From the NCBI RefSeq assembly GCF_029953635.1, contig NZ_CP124543.1, positions 1,839,455 through 1,903,454 of the forward strand: a stretch of DNA of 64,000 nucleotides, read 5' to 3'. Below are positions 17,161 to 26,585 of this stretch, piece by piece. The number at the start of each line of letters is the position of its first letter. Position 1 is the stretch's first letter. A program made the translations under genes and the position numbers. The stretch is from Halotia branconii CENA392. Its GTDB lineage: Bacteria > Cyanobacteriota > Cyanobacteriia > Cyanobacteriales > Nostocaceae. The notes below the pieces were generated by a model, which made no database searches, was not told where the DNA came from, and was given only the letters and a program-made list of their open reading frames with translations.

Positions 17161-17616
17161 ATGATTGGTAATATCGCCCAAACTTTGCTAGTAATTGAAG
17201 ACAGCGACGAAGATTTTGAAGCCTTATGTCGAGTCATGCAGCGACAAGAGGTTGTCAGTCATGTCTTTCGCTGCACTGATGGCGATGAAGCATTAGACTT
17301 TCTCTACCGTACTGGTTCTTATCAAAATCCTCAAACTGCTCCTCGTCCCTCAATTATTTTGCTCGACCTCAATTTACCAGGAACCGATGGACGAGAAGTT
17401 TTAGAGCAAATCAAGCAAGATAAAAACTTAAAAAGTATTCCCGTAGTTGTATTTACTACTTCTTCTAACCCCAAAGATATTGAAATATGTTATCGACACT
17501 GTGCTGTTAGTTATATCCTAAAACCAATCGACATTAATAGATTAGTAGAAACTATTCAAACTTTTATTACTTACTGGCTGGACATTGCGATTCTCCCTGA
17601 TGCTATTAGCAAATAG
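17161..17616 (+). CDS. Single-domain response regulator (Rcp1-like CheY)
   Basis: This 151-residue receiver domain has no output domain. The acidic pair is in [12 protein letters not shown], the phospho-acceptor Asp in [12 protein letters not shown], the Thr in VVFTTSS and the Lys in YILKPID. The [13 protein letters not shown] stretch and the [10 protein letters not shown] tail match Rcp1-like regulators that serve cyanobacterial phytochromes and related kinases. The kinase gene starts two bases after its stop, so the two are almost certainly co-transcribed and may be partners. It is divergent from the T4SS-like operon. Confidence 0.9.
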   Translation: MIGNIAQTLLVIEDSDEDFEALCRVMQRQEVVSHVFRCTDGDEALDFLYRTGSYQNPQTAPRPSIILLDLNLPGTDGREVLEQIKQDKNLKSIPVVVFTTSSNPKDIEICYRHCAVSYILKPIDINRLVETIQTFITYWLDIAILPDAISK

Positions 17617-17618
17617 TC

Positions 17619-19934
17619 ATGGCACAACCGCTAAGCATTTTAATCATTGATGATTCTCCCGAAGACCGCGAGGTTTATCGTCGTTATCTGCTGCAAGACC
17701 AAGAATACACTTACACAATTCTCGAAGAAGAATCAGGAGAAGGAGCGTTGGCATTATGTCACCAGTTTCAGCCTGATGGCATTTTATTAGATTTTTTGCT
17801 GCCAGACATGGATGGGCTGGAATTTTTGGCAGACTTAAAACAGCAGTCTAAAGTAGCTATGCCAGCAGTAATCATGTTAACAGGGTATGGCAACGAAGCA
17901 GTAGCTGTCCAAGCAATGAAAATTGGTGTCCAAGATTATTTAGTTAAAGGACAGACAACAGCCGAACGTTTGCTTTCTACTATTCACTCAGCCATTAAAA
18001 ATACTCAGCTACGTCAAGAACTGCAAAAAAGTGAAGAACGTTTCCGTACTTCGGTTGAGAATATGCTGGACTGCTTTGGCATTTACTCAGCCATGCGGAA
18101 TCAAACGGGTGAAATAATAGACTTTCGCATTGATTATGTGAATGCTGCTGCTTGTGAATGTCATCAATTGACCAAAGAGAAACATTTGGGTCAAGGATTA
18201 TGCCAAATTTTACCTGCTTATCAAGAGATTGGTTTGTTTGATGAGTATTGCCAAGTTGTAGAAACAGGTAAACCATTAGTTAAAGAATCCCTAATTTACA
18301 CATGGATGTATGGCAAACAGCAGTTAAGTAGAGCTTTTGATATTCGTGTTACCAAAATGGGAGATGGTCTAGTCGCTTCCTGGCGCGATGTCACCGAAAA
18401 AAAGCAGGCCGAGGAGCAATTGCGGGAAAGTCAGCAATTTGTCGAACGCATAGCCGAAACAACTCCAGGGATTTTGTATGTTCACGACATTGTTAAACAG
18501 TGCAATGTTTATATTAATAGTCAAGTTGCTGAAATACTTGGCTACACTCCCCAACAAGTTCAGGAGATGGGAACAGAGTTACTGCTTAATTTAATGCATC
18601 CTGACGATTTAGCACAATTTTTGGGGATGTATGAACGATTGGGTGCATTTCGAGATGGAAATATTATCGAAAATGAGTATCGGATGCGACACGCTAATGG
18701 TGAATGGCGTTGGTTTTGTAGTCGAGATACTTTATTTACTAAGGATGCTGATGGTTCGCCACACCAGGTTGTCGGTACAGCCTTTGATATTACTGAACGT
18801 AAACAGATAGAGGAACAGCTGCGCTTAAGCAACGAGCGTTTCCGACTAGCAGCAGCGGCGGTTAATTGTCTAATATATGACTGGGATAAAAGTAAAAATA
18901 CGGTTGACAGAACTGAAGGACTAACTAGAATCTTGGGCTACTCTCTCCAAGAGGCAGAAGCAAGCCATGAATGGTGGAAAGATTTGGTTCATCCTGATGA
19001 TAGAGAGCGCTTAGGTAAGTATTTCGGTAATATTTCTGCTCATGAAAATCACTATGCTGCTGAGTATCGAGTGCGCCATAAAGATAACCATTATCTGTAT
19101 GTGCTGGATCAAGGAGTGATGAAGCGTGATCTTAATGGGCAAGTGGTTAGGGTAGTTGGCAGTGCAACAGATATTAGCGATCGCAAGTATGCTGAAGTAG
19201 AACGAAATCAGCTTTTGCAACTAGAACAAGCCGCCCGCGCTGAGGCTGAAGCCGCTAACCAAACTAAAGATGAGTTTGTAGCTATGGTAGCCCACGATCT
19301 GCGATCGCCACTACATGCCATTCTTGGTTGGACGGAACTGTTGCAGACTCGGAAATTAGATGCAGTCACTATCGCCCGCGCTTTAGAAACTATTGAACGC
19401 AGTGCTAAATCTCAAGCAAAACTCCTCGAAGACTTGCTCAATATTTCCCGGATGCTGCGAGGAAAATTACAGCTAGAACTTAGCCAAGTTAATCTATTTA
19501 ACATTGTGAGAATGGCAACAGAAACCGCTTATCCAGCTGCAAATGCCAAGAATATTTTTTTAGAATCCACCCTTGACGAGTCAATACCATCTATCACTGG
19601 CGATATTAATCGCCTGCTGCAAGTTTTGGGCAATTTACTCTCAAATGCTATTAAGTTTACCCCACCAGAAGGACGGGTAGAAGTCAAACTATTTCGCAGT
19701 GGTGCTGATGCTCAAATTACTGTGACTGATACAGGTATCGGCATCAAATCAGAATTTCTGCCCTACGTTTTTGAGCGCTATCGTCAGGGACATAGCACTT
19801 ATAAACAAAGTGGTTTAGGATTAGGTTTAGCGATCGCTTATCATTTAATCGAATTACACGGTGGTACTATTCAAGCTACTAGCCCCGGTGAAGGACAAGG
19901 AGCTACTTTTACAATTAAATTGCCCTTGTCGTAA
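17619..19934 (+). CDS. Sensor histidine kinase with N-terminal receiver and three PAS-type domains
   Basis: This 771-residue kinase begins with a receiver (1-130; Asp in GILLDFLLPDMDG, Lys in YLVKG). Three PAS/PAC-type sensor domains follow (about 140-265, 270-400, 400-525), each ending in a D-I-T/S-E/D-R-K-like PAC motif, then a HisKA domain with His559 in AMVAHDLRSPLH. The HATPase has the N box LGNLLSNAIKFTP, G1 DTGIGI and G2 GLGLGLAI. No membrane segment is visible, so the signal is probably cytosolic. The N-terminal receiver probably takes phosphate from another kinase or gates this one. It is coupled to the regulator just upstream. Confidence 0.9.
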   Translation: MAQPLSILIIDDSPEDREVYRRYLLQDQEYTYTILEEESGEGALALCHQFQPDGILLDFLLPDMDGLEFLADLKQQSKVAMPAVIMLTGYGNEAVAVQAMKIGVQDYLVKGQTTAERLLSTIHSAIKNTQLRQELQKSEERFRTSVENMLDCFGIYSAMRNQTGEIIDFRIDYVNAAACECHQLTKEKHLGQGLCQILPAYQEIGLFDEYCQVVETGKPLVKESLIYTWMYGKQQLSRAFDIRVTKMGDGLVASWRDVTEKKQAEEQLRESQQFVERIAETTPGILYVHDIVKQCNVYINSQVAEILGYTPQQVQEMGTELLLNLMHPDDLAQFLGMYERLGAFRDGNIIENEYRMRHANGEWRWFCSRDTLFTKDADGSPHQVVGTAFDITERKQIEEQLRLSNERFRLAAAAVNCLIYDWDKSKNTVDRTEGLTRILGYSLQEAEASHEWWKDLVHPDDRERLGKYFGNISAHENHYAAEYRVRHKDNHYLYVLDQGVMKRDLNGQVVRVVGSATDISDRKYAEVERNQLLQLEQAARAEAEAANQTKDEFVAMVAHDLRSPLHAILGWTELLQTRKLDAVTIARALETIERSAKSQAKLLEDLLNISRMLRGKLQLELSQVNLFNIVRMATETAYPAANAKNIFLESTLDESIPSITGDINRLLQVLGNLLSNAIKFTPPEGRVEVKLFRSGADAQITVTDTGIGIKSEFLPYVFERYRQGHSTYKQSGLGLGLAIAYHLIELHGGTIQATSPGEGQGATFTIKLPLS

Positions 19935-20193
19935 TCTTAATCTCTTATACCATTTCACGAAATTATTGATACAAATTAGTTTTCTTACTCCCCCTGCCTC
20001 CGGTCACTGAGTTTCGACTGCGCGGTAGTTGAGCGTAGTCGAAACTCAACTACCGCGTAGCCGAAGTGCTGCTTCCCCTGCTTGCCCAAATGTATCAACT
20101 TTAAAGTGAAACGGTATTACCTCTGTGTCTCTGTGCCTCTGTGGTTAAATAAACCGCAGAGGCGCTGAGATCACTGAGAAAAAACAAAAGATT
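19935..20193. repeat. Palindromic GTTGAGCGTAGTCGAAAC repeat spacer
   Basis: 20007-20072 contains GAGTTTCGACTGCGCGGTAGTTGAGCGTAGTCGAAACTC as nested inverted repeats, followed by a CTCTGTGTCTCTGTGCCTCTGTGG run. The 18-mer GTTGAGCGTAGTCGAAAC at 20028-20045 is found again inside tamB (54841-54858) and, inverted, at about 56389-56406. It sits between the convergent kinase and guaA genes and may fold as a bidirectional terminator. Confidence 0.6.
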
Positions 20194-21816
20194 TCATTCC
20201 CACTCAATGGTTCCAGGCGGCTTAGAAGTGATGTCATAAACTACACGATTAACCCCTTTGACTTCATTAACAATTCGGGTAGAAATCGCTTCTAGGACAT
20301 CATAAGGAACTCGCGCCCAATCAGCAGTCATCCCATCTTCGCTCTTGACAATTCGCAAGACAATGGGATAGGCATAGGTACGTTGATCACCCATAACACC
20401 GACACTGCGAATCGGTAATAAGACAGCAAATGCTTGCCAAAAATCGTGATACATTCCCCGCTGATTAATTTCTTGCCGTACAATCAAATCGGCATCACGT
20501 AAGATATTCAATCTTTCAGCTGTGACTTCGCCCAAAATGCGAATTGCCAAACCTGGACCAGGAAAAGGTTGCCGTTGCACGATTTCTTCTGGTAAACCAA
20601 TTGAACGCCCAACTTTGCGGACTTCATCTTTAAAAAGTTTCCGCAGAGGTTCTACTAATTTAAAGCGTAGGTCTTTAGGTAATCCCCCGACATTGTGATG
20701 ACTCTTGATTTTTACCGCTACCCGTTCCCCTGTTTGGGGATCAACGTTGGTGTCGGCAGATTCGATTACATCTGGATAAAGAGTACCTTGAGCTAGATAG
20801 TCAAAGTGACCGAGGCGTTTGGATGTTTCTTCAAATACGCGAATAAATTCGTGGCCAATGCGACGGCGTTTTTCTTCGGGATCTGTAACCCCAGCAACTT
20901 GAGCTAAAAAGCGATCGCGGGCATTGACATATTCTACTGGTATGTGAAACTGTTCTTGGAAAAGTTTTAATAACCGTTCTGGCTCTAATTTCCGCATAAA
21001 GCCTTGATCGATAAATACACAAGTCAACTGATCTCCGATCGCTTTATACAACAAAAAGGCCAAAGTAGAAGAATCCACTCCCCCAGATAGAGCCAAAAGC
21101 ACCCGCTTTTCTCCTACTCTGGCGCGGATTTCTCGAATTGCTTCTTCGACAAAAGCCGCTGTTGTCCAAGTTGGTTCACAGTCGCAGATATGATAAACAA
21201 AGTTGCGAATTAAAGCTAAACCACCAATAGAATGCACTACTTCTGGATGAAACTGCACACCGTAAAGTTTCTTTTCGTGGTCTGCAATGGCAGCGCAAGG
21301 TGTATTCTCTGTATGAGCCAGCAATTCAAATCCTGGCGGCATTTTCATGACTGAGTCTCCATGACTCATCCACATGGTAGTGCCATCTTCAACATTAGTC
21401 AGCAAGTCTGTGGGGTCATCAATATACAATGATGCTTTGCCATATTCACCTCGGTCAGCTTTGGCTACTTCCCCGCCGAGTTGACTGACCATGAGTTGCA
21501 TTCCGTAGCATACACCCAAAATGGGTATTCCCAAATTCCAAATTTCTGGGTCACAATGGGGAGCGTAATCACTATAAACTGAGTTAGGCCCACCAGAGAA
21601 GATGATACCCTTAGGATTTAATTGTCGTAATTGTTCAGATGTAGTGCGATAAGAAAGCACTTCAGAGTATACTTGAGTCTCGCGAATCCGACGGGCAATC
21701 AATTCAGAATACTGAGAGCCGAAGTCTAGAATCACAATCATTTGACGATCAAGCTGCCTCAAAGGTTCTAGTGTTTGAGGAGCTTGTTCGGTTAGTAGAG
21801 TCACCGCTGTATTCAT
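20194..21816 (-). CDS. guaA: GMP synthase (glutamine-hydrolysing)
   Basis: This 540-residue enzyme of purine synthesis converts XMP to GMP using glutamine and ATP. The N-terminal class I amidotransferase has Cys103 in GVCYGMQ and the His-Glu pair in GVQFHPEV. The ATP pyrophosphatase P-loop reads [10 protein letters not shown], and the C-terminal dimerisation domain contains [14 protein letters not shown] and ends [10 protein letters not shown]. The length is normal and every catalytic residue is present. The next gene upstream is cbiD, with 226 bases between. Confidence 0.97.
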   Translation of the reverse strand: MNTAVTLLTEQAPQTLEPLRQLDRQMIVILDFGSQYSELIARRIRETQVYSEVLSYRTTSEQLRQLNPKGIIFSGGPNSVYSDYAPHCDPEIWNLGIPILGVCYGMQLMVSQLGGEVAKADRGEYGKASLYIDDPTDLLTNVEDGTTMWMSHGDSVMKMPPGFELLAHTENTPCAAIADHEKKLYGVQFHPEVVHSIGGLALIRNFVYHICDCEPTWTTAAFVEEAIREIRARVGEKRVLLALSGGVDSSTLAFLLYKAIGDQLTCVFIDQGFMRKLEPERLLKLFQEQFHIPVEYVNARDRFLAQVAGVTDPEEKRRRIGHEFIRVFEETSKRLGHFDYLAQGTLYPDVIESADTNVDPQTGERVAVKIKSHHNVGGLPKDLRFKLVEPLRKLFKDEVRKVGRSIGLPEEIVQRQPFPGPGLAIRILGEVTAERLNILRDADLIVRQEINQRGMYHDFWQAFAVLLPIRSVGVMGDQRTYAYPIVLRIVKSEDGMTADWARVPYDVLEAISTRIVNEVKGVNRVVYDITSKPPGTIEWE

Positions 21817-22042
21817 GATTGGGGGAGTTTGGATGTAAGGTAGATATTTGCTTATGGTCTAAATAAACACCATTTAGCTGCTTGGTTGGGCTAGTAAATG
21901 GTAATGAAATCCCCTACAAACGCGGTATAGAGCGCGTTTGCTTCGCCTATTAATCTGGCATGGTATTAGAAAGAATAACTTAATATTAAAGCGACACTGA
22001 AAAAGATATGTATTGCGGTTGTTTATGATTATTCATAATAAG

Positions 22043-23185
22043 TTAACATAATTTTTCAATCAGGACGCAGCCAGTTTTGCTCTTCACGATAATTTTGCGA
22101 TCGCGGTCAAAAAGAATAGAACCGCAGATTGTGGTTGCTGTGCCTCTAGTGCTATGGCTTTGGATGTATTCTTGAGAACGGGTATCGATGGCTTGAGCGA
22201 TCGCGTTATAAACTTGATTTACCCAATTACTGCCAGTTTTTGCATCTAGCGATCGTAAGTATGTTAATGCAGTTTCCGCTGTCGGACTATGAAAAACGAC
22301 TTGAATATCTGCTGAATTTAAATTAACTAAAGCACAATGTGCAGCCAGGATCTCGCGACGACCATCAGCCAAATGGTGATGAGTGTGAAAAATCCCTCCA
22401 GCTAATTTTAACAGTTTGCCATGATAGCCAAACAATAAGATTTCCTTAACACCAAGAGCATCAGCTTCTACTAACATTGGCCCTAGCCAGTTAGCAGTTT
22501 TAATCAATTGCTCAGCATTAATACCGAGTTTTCGGGCTAAATCTAAGCCATTTTCCCCGATACAAAAAACTAAACTTTCAAATTGGCTAGCTTTGTGTTG
22601 TAACTCGCTACGAAAAGCGTCTAATTGATCTGGTGTACTCAACGGTTGAGAAATACCCGTTGTCCCCAACAAAGAAAGTCCTTCCACAACGCCAAAGGCA
22701 GAATTAGAAGTGCGAACAGCAAGCGATCGCCCTTCTGGTAAAATAATCGTGACAGTGATTTTTTCTCCTGCTGCAAGCATCCGGCACAAGTTCTCTTTGA
22801 GCAGCCTTTGAGCATAACTATAAATCGCTGCTTTACCCTCAGCCTTTAACTGCTTGCCAATTCCTTCTCCACCTTGAATAATCACTGCCTCCCCTGCTCC
22901 CTCTGCTCCCCCTGCCTCCCCTGCTCTTCCTCTCCATTCCACCATTGCCCAAATTGGTGTATTTTTAGTCAGGTCTAGATTATCACCAGGGTCACTACGG
23001 GTAATTGCCAAAGCTGCATTTTCAGATAGTTCTGCTACCTGTTCGATTGGAATTTCTACTATTTGAGCTGGTTCAATTAAATCTACAGATACAACTTTTA
23101 GGGGCTGGCGATGACGTAACCAGTGTAATGCAGCAACAGCAGAAGCACAGGCAAAAACGGGGAGAGTATATCCAGAACGGGACAT
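22043..23185 (-). CDS. cbiD: Cobalt-precorrin-5B C1-methyltransferase
   Basis: This 380-residue enzyme of anaerobic cobalamin synthesis methylates C1 of cobalt-precorrin-5B. Family markers visible are MSRSGYTLPVFACASAVAAL at the start, RSDPGDNLDLTKNTPIWAMV, VIIQGGEGIGK, GTTGISQPLS and LFGYHGKLLKLAGGIFHTHH. Between WAMVEW and VIIQGGEG lies a Gly/Ala/Glu-rich insert of about 16 residues (about 81-98), encoded by a GGGGAGCAGGGGAGGC-type low-complexity repeat that also occurs in spacers. The insert keeps the frame. No B12 riboswitch was recognised upstream. Confidence 0.92.
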   Translation of the reverse strand: MSRSGYTLPVFACASAVAALHWLRHRQPLKVVSVDLIEPAQIVEIPIEQVAELSENAALAITRSDPGDNLDLTKNTPIWAMVEWRGRAGEAGGAEGAGEAVIIQGGEGIGKQLKAEGKAAIYSYAQRLLKENLCRMLAAGEKITVTIILPEGRSLAVRTSNSAFGVVEGLSLLGTTGISQPLSTPDQLDAFRSELQHKASQFESLVFCIGENGLDLARKLGINAEQLIKTANWLGPMLVEADALGVKEILLFGYHGKLLKLAGGIFHTHHHLADGRREILAAHCALVNLNSADIQVVFHSPTAETALTYLRSLDAKTGSNWVNQVYNAIAQAIDTRSQEYIQSHSTRGTATTICGSILFDRDRKIIVKSKTGCVLIEKLC

Positions 23186-23217
23186 TTTATAAATTTAAAA
23201 ATTAAAATAATTCTTGC

Positions 23218-23309
23218 ACGACTTACGCAAAGATTACGATTTTACGTCATTACGAGCAAAGCGAAGTAATCGCAAAGGCTTAGTTTTCGTCACCAGTGCG
23301 TAAGTCCTA
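23218..23309. repeat. Small inverted-end element, copy B
   Basis: It begins GACTTACGCAAAGATTACG and ends AGTGCGTAAGTCCTA. The interior, CATTACGAGCAAAGCGAAGT then AAGGCTTAGTTTTCGTCAC, is almost identical to copy F at 41883-41975, so B and F form one subfamily. It lies in the spacer between cbiD and a toxin gene. Confidence 0.8.
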
Positions 23310-23350
23310 TCTTGATTGAAAGCAGTTTCAGACGGCAATTGTAGCTTGCC

Positions 23351-23653
23351 TCAAGGTAGCCGAATACGCCATTTTTTTGGATTTTGAGAACAGTGTAAAA
23401 CTGCGTAGACAATAATCGTAGTGTTTGAATGCTCATAGAAAACAACATAAGGGAAGCGCCTAACTACAGCCCTTCGATAGCTTTCGTGAACTACCTGATA
23501 CATTTCTGGATTTCGCCGGATGAATTGAATACAAGCATCGACACAACGAAGAAACTCTTCACCTAAATTAAGTTCCTGTTCTTCATACCAGATATAAGCC
23601 TGAGCTACATCCTCTTCTGCTTTTGGCAGAATAATTAGATTTCTAAGCACCAT
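23351..23653 (-). CDS. RelE/ParE-family toxin
   Basis: This 100-residue protein has the ParE-like pattern: an N-terminal strand with KAEEDVAQAYIWYEEQ, a helix ending LGEEFLRCVDACIQFIRRNP, then RRAVVRRFPYVVFYEH and IIVYAVLHCSQNPKKW. Members poison gyrase or cut mRNA on ribosomes. The gene overlaps its antitoxin by 11 bases (23643-23653), so the pair is translationally coupled. It looks intact. Confidence 0.87.
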   Translation of the reverse strand: MVLRNLIILPKAEEDVAQAYIWYEEQELNLGEEFLRCVDACIQFIRRNPEMYQVVHESYRRAVVRRFPYVVFYEHSNTTIIVYAVLHCSQNPKKWRIRLP

Positions 23654-23870
23654 GTTGACTGCTACGAATGCGCTCCTTAGCTGCTTCCCATGAACTACCT
23701 AAGTCAGGATTTTGTAAATAAGCGGCTTTTCTCTTAGCCAATTCTTCTTTTTGCCAATCAAGCACAGGAAGTTGTTCTGGAACTTGAGCAATACTGTCCC
23801 ATAAGTCTTCAACAAGCTGCAATTTTTCCGAGAGGGTTAACTCAAAAATCTGAGTAAATTCTGTGTTCAT
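23643..23870 (-). CDS. Addiction-module antitoxin (PF09720-type)
   Basis: This 75-residue partner of the ParE-like toxin has the typical opening FELTLSEKLQLVEDLWDSIA, then PVLDWQKEELAKRKAAYLQNPD and SSWEAAKERIR, the pattern of the short antitoxin family that precedes RelE/ParE toxins. It probably binds its own promoter together with the toxin. Confidence 0.87.
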   Translation of the reverse strand: MNTEFTQIFELTLSEKLQLVEDLWDSIAQVPEQLPVLDWQKEELAKRKAAYLQNPDLGSSWEAAKERIRSSQHGA

Positions 23871-23958
23871 AACAACCTCGCTCAGTAACTAGCCATTTTG
23901 TTCTAAGTCTATCACTGGCAATACTTTTGCCTTCAAAACGACGTTTTTAAGAAGCTAT

Positions 23959-24273
23959 TCAACATGTAACTGCAACTTCTTCAACGGTTACTAACCTTGT
24001 CAAGATTCGCTTTCCATCTTCTGAGTTACGCTGGATGAAGCTATTTGGAATGCTAGCGACCTGCTCAGCGGACTTACGCCATTCTTGTCCAAGGCGAACC
24101 GCTTCATCAAAGGTAAGATCGTTTTCAAAGCTACCTGCAACTTTTAACCACCAAGGGTTTTGATTTTGGAGAAGTCCAGACAGCATTTGTTTCATTTGTA
24201 TCAGTTCTGTCTCTAAAGTTGCGACTCGCGCTTCGAGTTGCTGAGATTGTTCTTCAAGCTGCTGGGAGGTCAT
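23959..24273 (-). pseudogene. Coiled-coil antitoxin-like protein, apparently fused to a remnant of its PIN toxin
   Basis: This 104-residue reading frame begins with a coiled coil (residues 3-37) and then PWWLKVAGSFENDLTFDEAV and RLGQEWRKS, a pattern common in small cyanobacterial genes that precede VapC-like PIN toxins. The last 30 residues, with SFIQRNSEDGKRILTRL and TVEEVAVTC, resemble residues 9-40 of such PIN toxins rather than an antitoxin. No PIN gene follows. I infer that an internal deletion joined the antitoxin to a stub of its toxin. It may still be translated. Confidence 0.5.
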
Positions 24274-24343
24274 AAGAATCTGCGGTAACTTAAAGTTTAA
24301 GAAGAATTATAGCGAGATATGTTTAGCTGCAAACTGTAGCAAT

Positions 24344-25267
24344 TTATGTTCGACTTACACATCTTTCTGAAAGTTTTTTTATTTCCCCTAATAAATTATA
24401 TCCAATTATCCTTGCTGTAATAGCACCATCAAGGTTGTCATAAAAGTACGAAGAATGAGCATCTTCGGCTGCAACAACCATTGCCAAATCTGATTGTCCA
24501 AAATTTCTTAATGTCTTCTCAGTTCCATTAGCATATTGCCAAACATATTGATCAAAAAACAGTAACTCAGGACTAATTTCATCTTCTATAGCAGATTTAA
24601 GAGGATAAGCGATCAAATCAGATGAATGAATCACATTTACCCACCTTAGTTTATATGATGTAACAGAATCTTTTCTATAGTTTTTCTCAAAGGTATGGTT
24701 TACTACAGAGAAGTCAATATCTAACATTTGCTTGAGAAATAATAAAGGAGAACCCAGAGTAGTAATGCTTTCTAGGTTTATATGATTTAGCCTTTCACGG
24801 AGAATCAAAGCTGGATCATTGTTGGGTAAAATATTTGAAAAAAGAAGATCCCAAAGGATCAAACTGCCTAGAGAGTGAGCAATAAAGTGAATCTGAGTTT
24901 GAGCAGGGTGATTTTCTAAAAATTGATTTAATTGTTCACAAATAACTTTACGAATTGCTTTGCCACGCTCAGGATTTTGATAAATTAAAAAATCACCTAA
25001 GAAATTATTTATTAACTCATTCCTGCGTTTTTTATATCTGTAAATATCATAGTGAGACTCTTTATATTCTTTATGCCTTCCACAAGCTCTTGAAAAATCT
25101 TTTTCAATGTATCCAATAACTTGGTGCTTTTTATCATTGAATAAATTTCCCCAAAAGCTTGAATAAAATTCTGCTGGTGTTCTGACATTTTTCTTAATAT
25201 TTCTTATGAGAGCATGAGCATAACTGTAATTTTGTGTGTTGACCCCATGAATGAAAAAAACAAGCAT
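24344..25267 (-). CDS. Alpha/beta hydrolase, DUF676/lipase-like
   Basis: This 307-residue protein opens LVFFIHGVNTQNYSYAHAL, with the oxyanion HG, and has the nucleophile elbow FIAHSLGSLILWD (Ser132). A later ESITTLGSPL strand and a late His in EDAHSSYF (about 282) could complete the triad. There is no signal peptide or membrane helix. The plan is that of the lipase-like serine hydrolases found in eukaryotes and bacteria; the substrate is unknown. The gene lies inside a stretch of toxin-antitoxin genes and is relatively AT-rich, which suggests it arrived with them. Confidence 0.75.
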   Translation of the reverse strand: MLVFFIHGVNTQNYSYAHALIRNIKKNVRTPAEFYSSFWGNLFNDKKHQVIGYIEKDFSRACGRHKEYKESHYDIYRYKKRRNELINNFLGDFLIYQNPERGKAIRKVICEQLNQFLENHPAQTQIHFIAHSLGSLILWDLLFSNILPNNDPALILRERLNHINLESITTLGSPLLFLKQMLDIDFSVVNHTFEKNYRKDSVTSYKLRWVNVIHSSDLIAYPLKSAIEDEISPELLFFDQYVWQYANGTEKTLRNFGQSDLAMVVAAEDAHSSYFYDNLDGAITARIIGYNLLGEIKKLSERCVSRT

Positions 25268-25407
25268 CTTGAATCAATACCTTCGGATGGACTGTATATT
25301 GTATTGATCCAATACTTCCCTACTAACGGACTCAGATAACACCTCGTGGCATTAGAGTGTTCTCCAGTCGGTTTAATCAAAGACACCCTATCCTAATCCT
25401 GTACGCC

Positions 25408-25812
25408 TCAAAGCAACCAATTATCTAAACTTAAGGCAGGTACGCGCTCAAATTCACGGGTATTTGCTGTGACAAGAATCAAATCGAGAGCTAGGGTATG
25501 AGCTGCAATTATTAAATCGTTCGGGCCAATTGGGGTTCCTGCTTGCTCTAAGTGGGCGCGAATTGCGGCATAGTGCTGATCTACAGGTGACTCTAAGGGA
25601 AGAACTGGCAAGATAGCAAGTATGCGTTCTAGTTGATGAACCAGACGGGAAAAGCCGCTTTTAGCAGCTCCAAATTTTAGTTCACACGCCACGATAATGC
25701 TTGTACAAACGCTGTCTTCCCCGACAGTAGCGATACGCTGAAAAACAAGACCTTGAGGATGCCTGACCAAATTTGACAGAACATTGGTATCAAGCAGGTA
25801 CTGATAGGTCAT
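25408..25812 (-). CDS. vapC: VapC-type PIN-domain toxin
   Basis: This 134-residue PIN ribonuclease has its first acidic residue in YLLDTNVLSNL, Glu in SIIVACELKFGA, Asp in IGPNDLIIAAH and a last acidic residue in ILVTANTREFERVP. All four active-site positions are present. The start overlaps the antitoxin end by 23 bases (25790-25812), so the pair is coupled. Confidence 0.9.
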   Translation of the reverse strand: MTYQYLLDTNVLSNLVRHPQGLVFQRIATVGEDSVCTSIIVACELKFGAAKSGFSRLVHQLERILAILPVLPLESPVDQHYAAIRAHLEQAGTPIGPNDLIIAAHTLALDLILVTANTREFERVPALSLDNWLL

Positions 25813-26065
25813 TTGATGGCACTAAAGTTATGATGTCATCCAGGGAGAGTAGTTTCTCATCTATGTCAGGAAAATTATCTGTAATGTCTTGCAACTTAGT
25901 CAGCAGGGAAAGCAAAGAACTGGGAGGAATTGGTTCAATAATTAAGCGATGACCTTCTTTGCGTAACAAAACCTCTGTATCCGATAAAGCAAATTCATGA
26001 GGAATGGTTAGGACTTGTTGATCTTGCCCATTTGTTAATAGAGAAACATGGCGTGAGTTTTGCAT
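25790..26065 (-). CDS. vapB: VapB-type AbrB-like antitoxin
   Basis: The ATG at 26065, with AAAGG 7-11 bases upstream, gives 91 residues starting MQNSRHVSLLTNGQDQQV. The longer frame to 26137 adds 24 residues that look like translated spacer. The N-terminal 45 residues form an AbrB/SpoVT swapped-hairpin DNA-binding domain (QVLTIPHEFALS, EVLLRKEGHRLIIEPI), and the C-terminal tail should clamp the VapC partner. Confidence 0.85.
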   Translation of the reverse strand: MQNSRHVSLLTNGQDQQVLTIPHEFALSDTEVLLRKEGHRLIIEPIPPSSLLSLLTKLQDITDNFPDIDEKLLSLDDIITLVPSNDLSVPA

Positions 26066-26267
26066 GACAGCGACCTTTTTGTTCTTGGAAGTCCGATAAA
26101 ATCTGTGAAAATTTATTCCTGCATTAATATTCGTCAATTATATTTCTCTCTAGTTGATGCCAAATTGGGATAATCAATAATCTCAAAGTCAGCCTTTTCG
26201 CAAAATTACAAATTACGTTAGCGTAGCGTTAGCGAGTCTTCGAGCGTCATTACGAATTACGAATTAG

Positions 26268-26567
26268 TTAAACACCCACTTCTAACAACAAAGCTTGCAT
26301 ATCTTCCCAAGTGAGTCCTTTTTGGATGTAACGGGGTGCTTCAGGATTGTAAGGACTCGCTATGCGGTCAACACTGATAATTATCGCCTCGTCTGGTATG
26401 ACTGGCACATCTGGATCAAATGCAGTTGGATACATCAAAGAACTAGAAAAGCCTTTGAAAATCACAACTTGGTCTTGCTCATCAGCAATTTCTACCGTTA
26501 CAAGCAAAACTTCTTGTGGGCGTTTAGTGGTGTATTGTTCTAATCGCTTGCCAATGGAATTGTTCAT
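26268..26567 (-). CDS. Small conserved cyanobacterial protein (DUF7734-like)
   Basis: I choose the ATG at 26567, giving 99 residues beginning MNNSIGKRLEQYTTKRPQEV; an upstream ATG at 26585 adds six residues and touches the stop of the neighbouring gene. The core EVLLVTVEI, then DQVVIFKGFSSSLMYPTAFD, and the C-terminal LTWEDMQALLLEVGV are features I associate with a short protein family widespread in cyanobacteria, probably the DUF7734 group. No function is known to me. The DUF3177-like membrane gene ends 18 bases upstream, so the two are probably one operon. Confidence 0.65.
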   Translation of the reverse strand: MNNSIGKRLEQYTTKRPQEVLLVTVEIADEQDQVVIFKGFSSSLMYPTAFDPDVPVIPDEAIIISVDRIASPYNPEAPRYIQKGLTWEDMQALLLEVGV

Positions 26568-26585
26568 TACGAAGAACTCTACCAT

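Noticed and set aside
22000-23300. Cobalamin riboswitch upstream of cbiD
   Set aside because: No B12-box-like conserved core was seen by eye; the spacer is short and taken up by the copy B element.
25204-25386. 60-codon frame upstream of the alpha/beta hydrolase
   Set aside because: It overlaps the start of the hydrolase gene and contains no recognisable domain.
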